DNA from: CBDHCC01 sp965261015
GTDB taxonomy: Bacteria > Pseudomonadota > Alphaproteobacteria > Sphingomonadales > Sphingomonadaceae
DNA length: 64,000 nucleotides
NCBI GenBank assembly: GCA_965261015.1
Contig: CBDHCC010000001.1
Span: 1,550,001 to 1,614,000, forward strand
Direction of reading: 5' to 3'
A model generated the notes under the pieces. The model was not told the origin of the DNA and searched no databases. It saw only the letters and a program-made list of their open reading frames with translations. Below, piece by piece: positions 43,262-51,054 of this stretch (within the stretch, counting starts at the first letter, position 1; every line of letters begins with the position of its first letter). The position numbers and the translations under genes are program-made.

Positions 43262-44813
43262 GGCGTCGCCGGGGCCCCGGTCGTCACGGGTCCGAGGCAG
43301 ACCAGGCCTGGGTGCCCGCATCCTGGCCATCAACCTGCTGTCCGTCCTGCTGGTCGGAGCCAGCTTTCTGTATCTCGACAGCTATCGCAATCAGCTGATC
43401 GGCCGGCGATTGACCGAGGCCGCCACCCAGGCCGATCTGGCGGCCGCGGCGTTGCGAAACGCGCCGGGCGAGCGCCGGGACGAAGTTGCCTTGGCCTTGG
43501 CTCGTGCGGGGGACAGCCGCCTACGCATCTATGCCGCGGACGGATCTCGCCTTGTGGACAGCTGGCGGCTCGCGCCCGCCAACTTCTCGATCCGCGCGGC
43601 GCCCGAGCCCGGCTTGGCCAAGCGCCTGGCGGCCCGTCTCGACGATGTGGTCGACAGCATTCTGTTCGCCCAACCGTTTCCAAGGTACGAGGAACCCGCG
43701 CGCGACCGCGCGTCGGCCTGGCCTGAGGTGCTCGGGACGCTGGCCGGGGCCGAGGTGCGGCCGCAACTGCGACTCGCCGCCGACAGGACGGCCGTCGTGA
43801 CGGTGGCTCGCCCACTGACGCGCGGCCGCGCGCTGCTGATCACCGTCAACGCGCGCGATCTCAGGCGCGATGTGCGCGCCGAACGGCTGCGCCTAGCCAC
43901 CGCCGTGCTGGTCGCCCTGCTCGTCACCGCGCTGCTGTCCGCCTTTCTGGCGCGCACCATCGTGACGCCCATCCGCCGGCTGTCGATCGCGGCCCATCGT
44001 GTGCGTCTGGGCCGGCAGCGCGACGTGGTGGTGCCGCGGATGACCGAACGCGCCGACGAGATCGGCGTGCTGGCACGGGCGGTGGGCGACATGGCGACGG
44101 GCCTGCGCGACCGCGCCGACGCGATCGAAGCCTTTGCCGCCGATGTCAGCCACGAGCTCAAGAACCCCCTCGCCTCGCTGTCGTCCGCCGTGCAGTCGCT
44201 GGAGCGGGTGGAGGATGCGGCGCTGCGTCGCCAGCTGATCGGCATTGTGGGCGACGACGCGCGACGCATGGACCGGCTGGTCACGGACATCGCGGACGCA
44301 TCGCGTCTGGACGCGACGCTCGCCCGCTCCCGCTTCGAGCCGGTGGACCTCACCGACGTGCTGAACGGCGCCATAGACGACCTGCGCGGGGTTGCCGCGG
44401 AGCGCGGCGTGCGTCTCGCCTTCGCGCGCCAGCGCAGCGGGACGGCGGTCGTGGCCGGACTGGACACGCAGCTGCGTCGCGCCTTTGACAATGTGGTCGG
44501 CAACGCCGTGTCCTTCGCGCCGCCGGGAACACTGGTCGAGGTGCGCCTGCACTGCAGCGACGTCTGGGCGGAGGTGGATGTGGAGGACGAAGGACCGGGC
44601 GTTCGGCCCGATGCCAGGGATGCGATCTTCCGCCGATTCCACTCCGAACGGCCCGATGATCATCGCGGCGGTCGCCATTCGGGCCTGGGCCTTGCCATCG
44701 CGCGCGCGGTGGTGGACGGGCATGGGGGCACCATCGCCGTGGCCGAGCGGGCGGACGGCGGCACCGGCGCTCGTTTCCACCTTCGCCTGCCGCTCAGGGA
44801 TCCCAGCGACTGA
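43233..44813 (+). CDS. chvG: Sensor histidine kinase ChvG
   Basis: 526 residues. Membrane segments: ILAINLLSVLLVGASFLYL (about 31-49) and LATAVLVALLVTALLSAFLA (about 220-239), bracketing a roughly 170-residue periplasmic sensor. A HAMP domain follows (RTIVTPIRRLSIAAHRVRLG), then HisKA with phospho-acceptor His 307 in FAADVSHELKNPLASLSSAV. The ATPase N, G1 and G2 boxes are FDNVVGNAVSFAPPG, VDVEDEGPGVRPDARD and GGRHSGLGLAIARAVVDGH. The best start is ATG 43233, inside the chvI 3' end; downstream candidates would cut the first membrane helix. Its stop shares one base with the hprK ATG (TGATG). Confidence 0.95.
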   Translation: MEPVIASIRRASPGPRSSRVRGRPGLGARILAINLLSVLLVGASFLYLDSYRNQLIGRRLTEAATQADLAAAALRNAPGERRDEVALALARAGDSRLRIYAADGSRLVDSWRLAPANFSIRAAPEPGLAKRLAARLDDVVDSILFAQPFPRYEEPARDRASAWPEVLGTLAGAEVRPQLRLAADRTAVVTVARPLTRGRALLITVNARDLRRDVRAERLRLATAVLVALLVTALLSAFLARTIVTPIRRLSIAAHRVRLGRQRDVVVPRMTERADEIGVLARAVGDMATGLRDRADAIEAFAADVSHELKNPLASLSSAVQSLERVEDAALRRQLIGIVGDDARRMDRLVTDIADASRLDATLARSRFEPVDLTDVLNGAIDDLRGVAAERGVRLAFARQRSGTAVVAGLDTQLRRAFDNVVGNAVSFAPPGTLVEVRLHCSDVWAEVDVEDEGPGVRPDARDAIFRRFHSERPDDHRGGRHSGLGLAIARAVVDGHGGTIAVAERADGGTGARFHLRLPLRDPSD

Positions 44814-45259
44814 TGCCCTCTCCCCTCGATCGCCTGTCGTCCGAACGACTGCACGCCACCTGCGTCGCGATCAATGGACAGGCGGTGCTGATCACGGGTC
44901 GGCCGGGCGCCGGCAAGTCCGACCTGGCTCTCCGCCTGCTCGATCGTGGCGCGCGACTGGTCGCGGACGACGCGACTCTGGTGGTGCGGACTGGCGAGGG
45001 TCTGCGGGCGACCGCGCCCGACACGATCCGCGGGCGCATGGAGGTGCGCGGCATCGGGATCGTGGCGGTGGAGGCGCTGGAGGCCGCCCCGGTCGTCCTG
45101 CTGGTCGAACTCGGACAAGCCGGGGATCGGCTGCCTGCAACAGACGATTGCCGCGCGATCGCGGGCGTGGCCCTGCCCGTCGTGCGTCTCGACGGTGCCG
45201 AGGCCTCCGCACCCATCAAGGTGGAGTGGGCACTCCGCGGCCTGGGGATCGCGCGATGA
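44813..45259 (+). CDS. hprK: HPr kinase/phosphorylase, short alphaproteobacterial form
   Basis: 148 residues, the C-terminal catalytic half only. It phosphorylates Ser 46 of HPr and reverses the step. The P-loop is VLITGRPGAGKSDLALRLLD, followed by the catalytic Asp-containing LVADDATLVV and the signature RGRMEVRGIGIVAVEAL. The N-terminal domain of Gram-positive HprK is absent, as usual in alphaproteobacteria. ATG 44813 overlaps the chvG stop by one base (TGATG); the hprK stop overlaps rapZ as ATGA. The target ptsH is encoded two genes downstream in the same run, 1.3 kb away, and keeps its regulatory Ser. Confidence 0.95.
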   Translation: MPSPLDRLSSERLHATCVAINGQAVLITGRPGAGKSDLALRLLDRGARLVADDATLVVRTGEGLRATAPDTIRGRMEVRGIGIVAVEALEAAPVVLLVELGQAGDRLPATDDCRAIAGVALPVVRLDGAEASAPIKVEWALRGLGIAR

Positions 45260-46191
45260 TCGCTCGCGACGGCACGCCCCCGCACCTGCTGCTCGTGACC
45301 GGTCTGTCCGGCGCAGGGCGAACGACCGTTTTGAACACGCTGGAGGATTTGGGCTGGGAGGCGGTGGAGAACCTGCCCCTCTCCCTCCTCGATCCCCTGT
45401 TGCAGGCTCCGGCTCTCTCGGCCGCCGCGCGTCCCCCGCTCGCGCTTGGCGTGGACAGCCGCACCCGCGACTTCGACGGCCGCCGCCTGCTGCGCCAATT
45501 GACCCAGCTGCGCCAGCTGCGCGGACAATCGGCCGAACTCCTGTTCCTCGATTGTTCGTCCGCGGAGCTGGAGCGGCGCTTTTCCCGCACCCGACGCCGC
45601 CATCCCCTGGCCCCCGATCGGCCGATTTCCGACGGGATCGTGCGCGAGCGCGCGTTGCTGGCGGAGGTGAAGGCCGGGGCCGACCATCTGATCGACACGA
45701 CGGACCTGACCCCGAACCTGCTGGGTCAGATAATCCGCGATCGCTTTCGTGAGCGAACGGACGCGGCCCCGGTTTTGACGATCGAGAGCTTTGGGTTCGC
45801 GCGCGGGCTGCCTCGCAACGCCGACACGATCTTCGACGTCCGCTTCCTGCGCAATCCCTTCTGGGACGCCGGTCTGCGAGAGCGGACCGGGCGCGACCGG
45901 GCGGTGGGGGACTATGTCGAGCAGGACGACGATTATCGCCCGTTCCTGGACGCCGTGTGCCGCCTGCTGGACATCACCGTTCCGCGCGCGATCGCCGAGG
46001 GCAAATCCTATCTTACGATCGCCTTCGGCTGCACGGGTGGTCGCCACCGATCCGTCCATGTCGCCGAGCAGATCGGCGCGTGGTTGCGCGGTCGCGGATT
46101 TGCGCCCACGGTGACCCATCGCGACCTGGGTCTGCCGCTGTCGTCCAGCGAAGGTTCGGCCGAGATGGAGGAGCTGCGACGCAACGCATGA
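45256..46191 (+). CDS. rapZ: RapZ/YvcJ-family nucleotide-binding protein with unusual Walker A
   Basis: 311 residues. The N-terminal domain (about 1-165) is P-loop-like: LLVTGLSGAGRTTVLNTLED, in which the Lys expected in GxxGxGK[ST] is Arg 22. The NLPLSLLDPLL and SRTRDFDGRRLL motifs are family typical, and ISDGIVRERALLAEVKAGAD follows. The C-terminal domain (about 170-311) has SFGFARGLPRNADTIFDVRF, LRNPFWDAGLRERTGRDRAV and AFGCTGGRHRSVHVAEQIG, the region that binds RNA in E. coli RapZ. Function here is probably linked to HPr/EIIA state, but is not known. Overlaps hprK and EIIA by ATGA. Confidence 0.92.
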   Translation: MIARDGTPPHLLLVTGLSGAGRTTVLNTLEDLGWEAVENLPLSLLDPLLQAPALSAAARPPLALGVDSRTRDFDGRRLLRQLTQLRQLRGQSAELLFLDCSSAELERRFSRTRRRHPLAPDRPISDGIVRERALLAEVKAGADHLIDTTDLTPNLLGQIIRDRFRERTDAAPVLTIESFGFARGLPRNADTIFDVRFLRNPFWDAGLRERTGRDRAVGDYVEQDDDYRPFLDAVCRLLDITVPRAIAEGKSYLTIAFGCTGGRHRSVHVAEQIGAWLRGRGFAPTVTHRDLGLPLSSSEGSAEMEELRRNA

Positions 46192-46598
46192 TCGGGTTGG
46201 TATTGGTGACGCACGGTCGGTTGGCCGACGAGTTCATTGTCGCGATGGAACATGTGGTCGGACCGCAGGACGCGGTCGTGGCGATCGGGATCGGGCCGGA
46301 CGACGATATCGAGGCTCGCCGCGCCGAAATCGGCGACGCCATCGTGCGCGTGAACACGGGCCACGGGGTTATCCTCCTGACCGACCTGTTCGGTGGCACG
46401 CCGTCCAACCTGGCGATCTCCATGCTGCGGAGCGGCGAGACGGAGGTGATCGCGGGCATCAACCTGCCCATGCTGATCCGCCTGGCGTCCGCCCGCAAGG
46501 CGATGGGCGTGACCGAGGCCGTGTGCGCCGCGCAGGAAGCCGGCCGAAAGTATATCTCGGTGGCGTCCGAACATCTGGCGCGCCTGTCGTGCGGCTGA
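46188..46598 (+). CDS. PTS EIIA of the mannose/fructose (ManX) family
   Basis: 136 residues. Receives phosphate from HPr on His about 9 in LVLVTHGRLADEFIVAM. NTGHGVILLTDLFGGTPSNL and AGINLPMLIRLASARKA are family motifs. No EIIB, EIIC or EIID gene is present, so it is probably regulatory, as in other alphaproteobacteria. ATG 46188 overlaps the rapZ stop (ATGA), and its stop overlaps ptsH by ten bases. Together with hprK, rapZ and ptsH it forms a compact unit. Confidence 0.93.
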   Translation: MIGLVLVTHGRLADEFIVAMEHVVGPQDAVVAIGIGPDDDIEARRAEIGDAIVRVNTGHGVILLTDLFGGTPSNLAISMLRSGETEVIAGINLPMLIRLASARKAMGVTEAVCAAQEAGRKYISVASEHLARLSCG

Positions 46599-46858
46599 GC
46601 CGGACGGTCACCATCGTCAACCGCAAGGGCCTGCACGCCCGCGCCTCCGCCCGCTTCGTGACCGCCGCTCACGCCCTGCCCGCCGACGTCACCGTCGAGA
46701 AGGATGGCGCGGTGGCGCAAGGTGGTTCGATCATGAGCCTGATGATGTTGGGCGCCGCCAAAGGCGACACCGTGACGATCCACGCCGAGGGCGAAGAGGC
46801 GCAGGCGACGCTCGAAGCTCTCACCTATCTCGTGTCCACCGGCTTTGGAGAGGAGTGA
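46589..46858 (+). CDS. ptsH: Phosphocarrier protein HPr
   Basis: 89 residues from GTG 46589-46591 (VRLSRTVTIVNRKG). Active-site His is in RKGLHARASARFV, and the regulatory Ser targeted by HprK is in QGGSIMSLMMLGAAKG. The start overlaps EIIA by ten bases. A longer reading to 46523 lies wholly within EIIA. Enzyme I is not encoded in this window. The next gene overlaps its end by 14 bases. Confidence 0.95.
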   Translation: MRLSRTVTIVNRKGLHARASARFVTAAHALPADVTVEKDGAVAQGGSIMSLMMLGAAKGDTVTIHAEGEEAQATLEALTYLVSTGFGEE

Positions 46859-47669
46859 CAGGGGCGTCCGGCCGGTCGCCTCGCTCTCCAACGATCGCGT
46901 CAAGCGCGCCCGCTCCCTTCGGGACAAGCGGGGGCGACGGCGCGAGGGCCTTTTCCTGGCGGAAGGGTGGCGCATCCTGCTCGAGGCGCGCGACGCCGGT
47001 CACCGACCGATCGAGCTGTTCGTCGGCGATCCGGAGCCGACGCGCCCGCTCGCCCGGCAACTGATCGACGAGGTGCTGGCGCGCGACGGGTCTGTGCTGC
47101 ACGCGACGCCGGACGTGCTGGCCAAGGTGTCGGGCAAGGACAATCCGCAGACCGCCATCGGCGTCTATCCCGACCTGCCCCTCGACCTTGAGCGCCTTGA
47201 TCGGTCCTGCGCGCCCTTGTGGCTGGTGGCGGAGCGGCTGCGCGATCCCGGCAATCTGGGCACCTTATTGCGAACAGGCGACGCGGTCGGCGCGGGCGGC
47301 CTGGTCCTGCTCGACGACAGCGCCGACCCGTTCTCCGCCGAGGCGGTGCGCGCCAGCATGGGCGCGGTGTTCACCGTGCCCGTGGCACGGGCAGGCGCGG
47401 CGGAGTTCTTGAGGTGGCTGCGTTCGGGTCCGGGCCAGCTGGTCGGCCTCAGCCTGACGGAGGGGAGCCTGGACTATACCGAGGTGCGATACGCGCCGCC
47501 GACCTTCCTGCTGATCGGAAACGAGGCGCAGGGCCTGCCCGCGATGCTGGAAGAGGCCTGCGACACGCTGGTCACCCTGCCGATGCACGGCCGGGCGGAC
47601 AGCTTGAACGCGGCGGTCGCGGGCGCGGTTGCCGCCTATGAAGTGCTGAACCAGCTGCGTCGCGGCTGA
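46845..47669 (+). CDS. SpoU/TrmH-family RNA 2'-O-methyltransferase
   Basis: 274 residues. The N-terminal substrate-binding domain begins VASLSNDRVKRARSLRDKRG with KAEGRxxxE-like AEGWRILLEARDAGH. The SPOUT core has motif 1 LVAERLRDPGNLGTLLRTGD, motif 2 LLIGNEAQGLPAML and motif 3 LPMHGRADSLNAAVAGA, giving the knotted SAM site. Target nucleotide is probably rRNA, not certain. The only in-frame start near ptsH is TTG 46845, inside ptsH and without a clear ribosome site; a strong GGAGAGGAG follows that codon rather than preceding it. Start confidence is low, product confidence high. Confidence 0.9.
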   Translation: MERSDRGVRPVASLSNDRVKRARSLRDKRGRRREGLFLAEGWRILLEARDAGHRPIELFVGDPEPTRPLARQLIDEVLARDGSVLHATPDVLAKVSGKDNPQTAIGVYPDLPLDLERLDRSCAPLWLVAERLRDPGNLGTLLRTGDAVGAGGLVLLDDSADPFSAEAVRASMGAVFTVPVARAGAAEFLRWLRSGPGQLVGLSLTEGSLDYTEVRYAPPTFLLIGNEAQGLPAMLEEACDTLVTLPMHGRADSLNAAVAGAVAAYEVLNQLRRG

Positions 47670-47708
47670 CTCGGCGGCACCGCTCTTTCCGGGGATGTTC
47701 GCACGCGA

Positions 47709-49271
47709 TCAGTCCGCGGCCTCGCTGCCGCGTGGCAGGGCCTCGATCGGTTGCAGGTCCGGCAAAGCTCGGCCGGCGGTGTCCACGTTGAGTTCCGCGA
47801 AGCGTCGGCCCGTCGCCATCAGCCGCGAGTCGAATGAGCTGGTGAGCTGATTGTAGCTTCCCACCGCCTTGCCCAGGTTGCTGCCAACCTTCTTCAGATG
47901 TTCGGCCGCCACCGCGATCCGTTCAAACAGCTCTTTGCCCAAGAGCGCGATCTGCTTGTGTTCCGCCACGGCCTTTTCCTGCCGCCAGACGCCGGCCACC
48001 GTGCGCGCGATCGCCACCAGATTGGTGGGAGTGGCGAGCAGGACATTCTTCTCGAACGCGTAATTCCACAGGCCCGGATCGTGCTCCAGCGCGGCCGACA
48101 GGAAGTGTTCGCCGGGCACGAACATGACGACATAGTCCGGCGCGGTGTCGAACTGGTTCTGGTAAGCCTTGGCGCCCAGTGTGGTGACGTGGGCCTTCAT
48201 CGCCCCGGCGTGCGCCGCCATTAGCTGCCGCCGTCCCGTCTCGTCTTCCGCATTGTACGCGTCCTGATACGCGTTGAGCGACACCTTGGCGTCGATGATC
48301 AGCGTCTGGCCGCCGGGCACCTGGACAGTCGCGTCGGGTCTCAGCCGACCACCTTCGCTCTCCACGCTGACCTCGGTGTGAAAGTCGACATGTTCGGTCA
48401 GACCGCAGCTCTCCAGCACGTTCCGCAGCTGCTGTTCGCCCCAGCGTCCCCGCGCCTTGGGCGCGTTGCGCAGCGAGTTGACCAGCCGTGCCGCCTCCGC
48501 CTGGACCCGCTCCTGCCCGACCCGCACCTCGCCGATCACGCCCTTCAGGTCGCCGTAGGACGCGACCCGATCGGCCTCGACCTTGCGGACCGCCTCCTCG
48601 TAAGTCGCCAGCCGGTCGTGGACCGGCTGGATCAGGCCCTTCAGCGCCTCCCCGCTTTGCGTCTCCGACTGCCGAAAGCGCTCGTCGGCGCGCTTCAGGA
48701 ACTCGTCGCGGGTCGTGGCCAGCAGCTCTCCGCCCACCTGGCTGAACTCCGCCTTCAAGGCTTCGCGCGCCTCCTTCAGCGCGGCCAGTTCGCGCTCAAA
48801 GGATCGACGGTTCGCCTCCGCCTCGGATGTCAGACCCTCCAGCTTCGCGGCCAATCGTCCGCGTTCGCCTTCGGCCGTCTCCAGCCGGGTCGACAGGGTG
48901 GCGAGGCGATTGTCGCGTTCCGCGACGGTCGTGGCGTGGTCGGCGCGTTGGGCGGACGTGGCGTCTTGCAACCCGGTCACCTCCCGCTCGTGCGCCGCCA
49001 TGGCCGTGGCGTGCCGTTCTCTCAGGCCCGCGGCTTCGCTGCTGATCTCGCCCCTGTCCCGCTCCACGTCCGCCAGTCGGCGCGCCAGATCGTCGGCCTG
49101 GTCCGCGCGTATCGAAGCGCGCCCCAGATCGGTCAGAGCAGCATTCAATTTGTCGCGAAGATCGGCGCGCTCCACCTCGTCGGCCGCGGCGATCCGCCCA
49201 GCCACGAACCAGCCGACCGCCAGCCCGACGAGCAGCGCCGCCACCAGGATCGCCGCCATCGTCAAAGACAT
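47709..49271 (-). CDS. rmuC: RmuC-family DNA recombination protein
   Basis: 520 residues. RmuC limits inverted-repeat-driven recombination. The first 25 residues (LTMAAILVAALLVGLAVGW) form a membrane anchor. Residues about 30-190 form a long coiled coil (ERADLRDKLNAALTDLG to LAALKEAREALKAEFSQV). The conserved nuclease-like RmuC domain follows: PKARGRWGEQQLRNVLESCG, DATVQVPGGQTLIIDAKVS and APDYVVMFVPGEHFLSAALE, with the PD-(D/E)xK-like site in the DAKV stretch. ATG 49269-49271 is chosen over the upstream GTG because GGAGGAG lies eight bases before it. The promoter candidate TTGCCC-N17-TAAGTT is about 30 bases upstream. Confidence 0.93.
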   Translation of the reverse strand: MSLTMAAILVAALLVGLAVGWFVAGRIAAADEVERADLRDKLNAALTDLGRASIRADQADDLARRLADVERDRGEISSEAAGLRERHATAMAAHEREVTGLQDATSAQRADHATTVAERDNRLATLSTRLETAEGERGRLAAKLEGLTSEAEANRRSFERELAALKEAREALKAEFSQVGGELLATTRDEFLKRADERFRQSETQSGEALKGLIQPVHDRLATYEEAVRKVEADRVASYGDLKGVIGEVRVGQERVQAEAARLVNSLRNAPKARGRWGEQQLRNVLESCGLTEHVDFHTEVSVESEGGRLRPDATVQVPGGQTLIIDAKVSLNAYQDAYNAEDETGRRQLMAAHAGAMKAHVTTLGAKAYQNQFDTAPDYVVMFVPGEHFLSAALEHDPGLWNYAFEKNVLLATPTNLVAIARTVAGVWRQEKAVAEHKQIALLGKELFERIAVAAEHLKKVGSNLGKAVGSYNQLTSSFDSRLMATGRRFAELNVDTAGRALPDLQPIEALPRGSEAAD

Positions 49272-49301
49272 CCACCACTCCTCCACCCGGAACACACCGG
49301 G

Positions 49302-49330
49302 AACTTAAAGCTGTGGCGGTCGACGGGCAA
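49302..49330 (-). promoter_or_regulatory. Candidate promoter of rmuC
   Basis: TTGCCC (49325-49330) and TAAGTT (49302-49307) on the minus strand, 17-base spacing, in the divergent gap with the Cys-rich protein. The -10 box is about 30 bases before the rmuC ATG. Confidence 0.4.
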
Positions 49331-49396
49331 GCGCGCGGGAACCGCGCCCGCCCCTCGTCCGCTAAGAACCCGAACCCGACACCAAGGAACCCCGCC

Positions 49397-49789
49397 ATGT
49401 CCGTTGCCAAGATGATCAGCCTGCACCCCGACGTGAACGGTCAGCTGAACGAGGCGCTGGCGACCGCCATCCGCCACTCCATGTTCTGTGCCGCGATCTG
49501 CACCAGTTGCGCCGACGCGTGCTTGGCCGAGGAGCGGGCCGCGGACATGCGCGAGTGCATCCGCAAATGCCTCGATTGCGCCGATGTGTGCACCATGACG
49601 TTCCACGTAGCCACCCGACGCGCCGCCTCGAACGAGGCGATTCTGCGCCAGGCGTTGGATCTGTGCGTCGCCGCGTGTGAGGTGTGCGCGGTGGAATGCG
49701 AGACCCACGACAATCCGCATTGTGCTCAGTGCGCCATCATGTGCCGGGAGTGCGCGACCGACTGCCGTGCGGCGATCGCCACCTTCTGA
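49397..49789 (+). CDS. Cys-rich four-helix-bundle protein, copper storage (Csp)-like
   Basis: 130 residues with 17 Cys on a four-helix pattern: FCAAICTSCADACLAEE, ECIRKCLDCADVCTM, LCVAACEVCAVECETHD and HCAQCAIMCRECATDC. The spacing matches the Csp/DUF326 proteins, which bind many Cu(I) ions inside the bundle. No signal peptide is seen, so a cytosolic Csp3-like role is more likely than the exported Csp1. ATG 49397 has AAGGA eight bases upstream. It is divergent from rmuC. I see no CueR-type or CsoR-type regulator nearby, and the expected copper-sensing operator is not visible in the gap. Confidence 0.88.
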   Translation: MSVAKMISLHPDVNGQLNEALATAIRHSMFCAAICTSCADACLAEERAADMRECIRKCLDCADVCTMTFHVATRRAASNEAILRQALDLCVAACEVCAVECETHDNPHCAQCAIMCRECATDCRAAIATF

Positions 49790-49808
49790 TCGGCATCGCC
49801 GCGTCGGG

Positions 49809-50333
49809 TCAGGCGGCGCGGCGAGCCTTCAGCACGCGCTTCAGGATCATGTCCCGCTTCAATCGGCTCAGGTGATCGGTGAACAGTACGCCGTTCAGAT
49901 GGTCCACCTCGTGCTGCAGGCAGATCGCCATCAGCCCGTCGAACCGTCCCCGACGCTCTTCGCCATCCGGGGTCTGCCAGACCGCCTCGATCATCGCCGC
50001 CCGTTCGACCTCTCCGAACTGGTCGGGGATCGAGAGGCAGCCCTCGTTGTAGATCACCCGCTCCTCCCCGACGGGAGTGAGCACGGGATTGACGAACACT
50101 TGGGGACTGCGGACCGCCTCGCCGTCCTCTTCCTCCGGTTCCTGAAGGTCGATGACGAGCAGTCGTCGGGGCACCCCCACCTGGATCGCCGCCAATCCGA
50201 TCCCCGGCGCGTCGTACATCGTCTCGAACATGTCGGCGACAAACGCGCCCAATTCGTCGTCGAACCGCTCGACGGGAGTCGACATCTGGCGCAGCACGGG
50301 ATCGGGAATTTCGACGATGGGGAGTAAGGCCAT
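49809..50333 (-). CDS. def: Peptide deformylase
   Basis: 174 residues. It removes N-formyl groups from nascent proteins. Metal and catalytic motifs: PGIGLAAIQVG (motif 1), YNEGCLSIPDQ (Cys ligand, motif 2) and LQHEVDHLNG (HExxH, motif 3). The start is ATG 50331-50333 (MALLPIVEIPDP). The upstream gap of 33 bases and the end of recR hold a TTGACC-N17-TAACCC promoter candidate. def and the formyl-adding fmt flank recR on opposite strands. Confidence 0.97.
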   Translation of the reverse strand: MALLPIVEIPDPVLRQMSTPVERFDDELGAFVADMFETMYDAPGIGLAAIQVGVPRRLLVIDLQEPEEEDGEAVRSPQVFVNPVLTPVGEERVIYNEGCLSIPDQFGEVERAAMIEAVWQTPDGEERRGRFDGLMAICLQHEVDHLNGVLFTDHLSRLKRDMILKRVLKARRAA

Positions 50334-50341
50334 GGGCGGGC

Positions 50342-50370
50342 GGGTTAGGTTCCGGTCCGAAGGGGGTCAA
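50342..50370 (-). promoter_or_regulatory. Candidate promoter of def
   Basis: TTGACC (50365-50370) and TAACCC (50342-50347), minus strand, 17-base spacing. The -35 box overlaps the recR stop codon (50367-50369), and the -10 box ends nine bases before the def ATG. Confidence 0.45.
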
Positions 50371-50963
50371 GCCATCGGACGGCGCGCTCGCAACGCCTGT
50401 GCCAAGGTGCCCTCGTCCAGATAGTCCAGTTCGCCGCCGACCGGCAGGCCGTGCGCCAGTTGGCTGACGCGAACCGGATGTTCGGACAGCCGCTGGGCCA
50501 GGAAATGGGCGGTCGTCTGCCCCTCCAATGTGGCGTTGGTCGCCAGCACCACCTCCTCGATATCACCGACCGCGACCCGCTCGATCAGGCGCGCGATCGA
50601 CAGATCCTCGGGCCGAACGCCGTCCAGCGCCGACAGCCGCCCGCCGAGCACGTGGAACCGACCGGCGAACAGCCGACCACGATCGAGCGCCCAGAGGTCC
50701 GCCACCTCCTCGACCACGCACAGGCTGGCCGGATCGCGGCGCGGGTCGCGGCAGATGCTGCACGGATCGGCGGTGTCCAGATTGCCGCAGGTCGAGCAGG
50801 TGGCCAGCCGCTCCGAGACCTTGGCCAGAGCGGCGGCGATCGGGGCCAGCACCGTTTCGCGCTTGCGCAGCATCTGGAGAACCGCGCGCCGGGCCGAACG
50901 CGGACCCAGCCCCGGCAGGCGAGCGAGGGCGCTGACCAGTTCCTCGATTTCCGCGGCCGCCAT
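50367..50963 (-). CDS. recR: Recombination mediator protein RecR
   Basis: 198 residues, the usual size. RecR with RecO loads RecA at gaps. The N-terminal helix-hairpin-helix is ALARLPGLGPRSARRAVLQM, the C4 zinc finger LATCSTCGNLDTADPCSIC, and the Toprim domain starts LCVVEEVADLWALDR. Start ATG 50961-50963 (MAAAEIEEL) gives standard length; the upstream ATG 50999 adds 12 odd residues. A TTGGCG-N18-TATGGA candidate lies directly before 50963 and would cut out the upstream start. Divergent from fmt. Confidence 0.95.
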   Translation of the reverse strand: MAAAEIEELVSALARLPGLGPRSARRAVLQMLRKRETVLAPIAAALAKVSERLATCSTCGNLDTADPCSICRDPRRDPASLCVVEEVADLWALDRGRLFAGRFHVLGGRLSALDGVRPEDLSIARLIERVAVGDIEEVVLATNATLEGQTTAHFLAQRLSEHPVRVSQLAHGLPVGGELDYLDEGTLAQALRARRPMA

Positions 50964-50969
50964 AGGACG

Positions 50970-50999
50970 TCCATATGGCGTCTGGCGGGCGATCGCCAA
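50970..50999 (-). promoter_or_regulatory. Candidate promoter of recR
   Basis: TTGGCG (50994-50999) and TATGGA (50970-50975), minus strand, 18-base spacer. The -10 box ends six bases before the recR ATG, so a transcript would be leaderless. Confidence 0.3.
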
Positions 51000-51024
51000 G
51001 CGCTAGACCATCGGCGGGGTTGAA

Positions 51025-51053
51025 GCGGCCTGCGGCTCGCCGCAGAAGGCCGC
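51025..51053 (+). promoter_or_regulatory. Stable hairpin covering the fmt ribosome-binding site
   Basis: GCGGCC-TGCGG (51025-51035), loop CTCG, CCGCA (51040-51044), a bulged GAA (51045-51047) and GGCCGC (51048-51053) give an 11-pair, GC-rich stem-loop with one three-base bulge. It ends one base before the fmt ATG (51055). The only Shine-Dalgarno-like sequence, GAAGG, lies in the bulge and the 3' arm, so the fold should hide it. Confidence 0.5.
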
Positions 51054-51054
51054 C

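Noticed and set aside
46523..46588. A longer N-terminus for HPr.
   Set aside because: That stretch is inside EIIA and is not HPr-like; GTG 46589 starts the conserved fold.
49272..49396. A GGGAAC-type ECF (EcfG) promoter before the Cys-rich gene.
   Set aside because: GGAAC boxes are present, but a CGTT box is not at the needed 16-18 base spacing.
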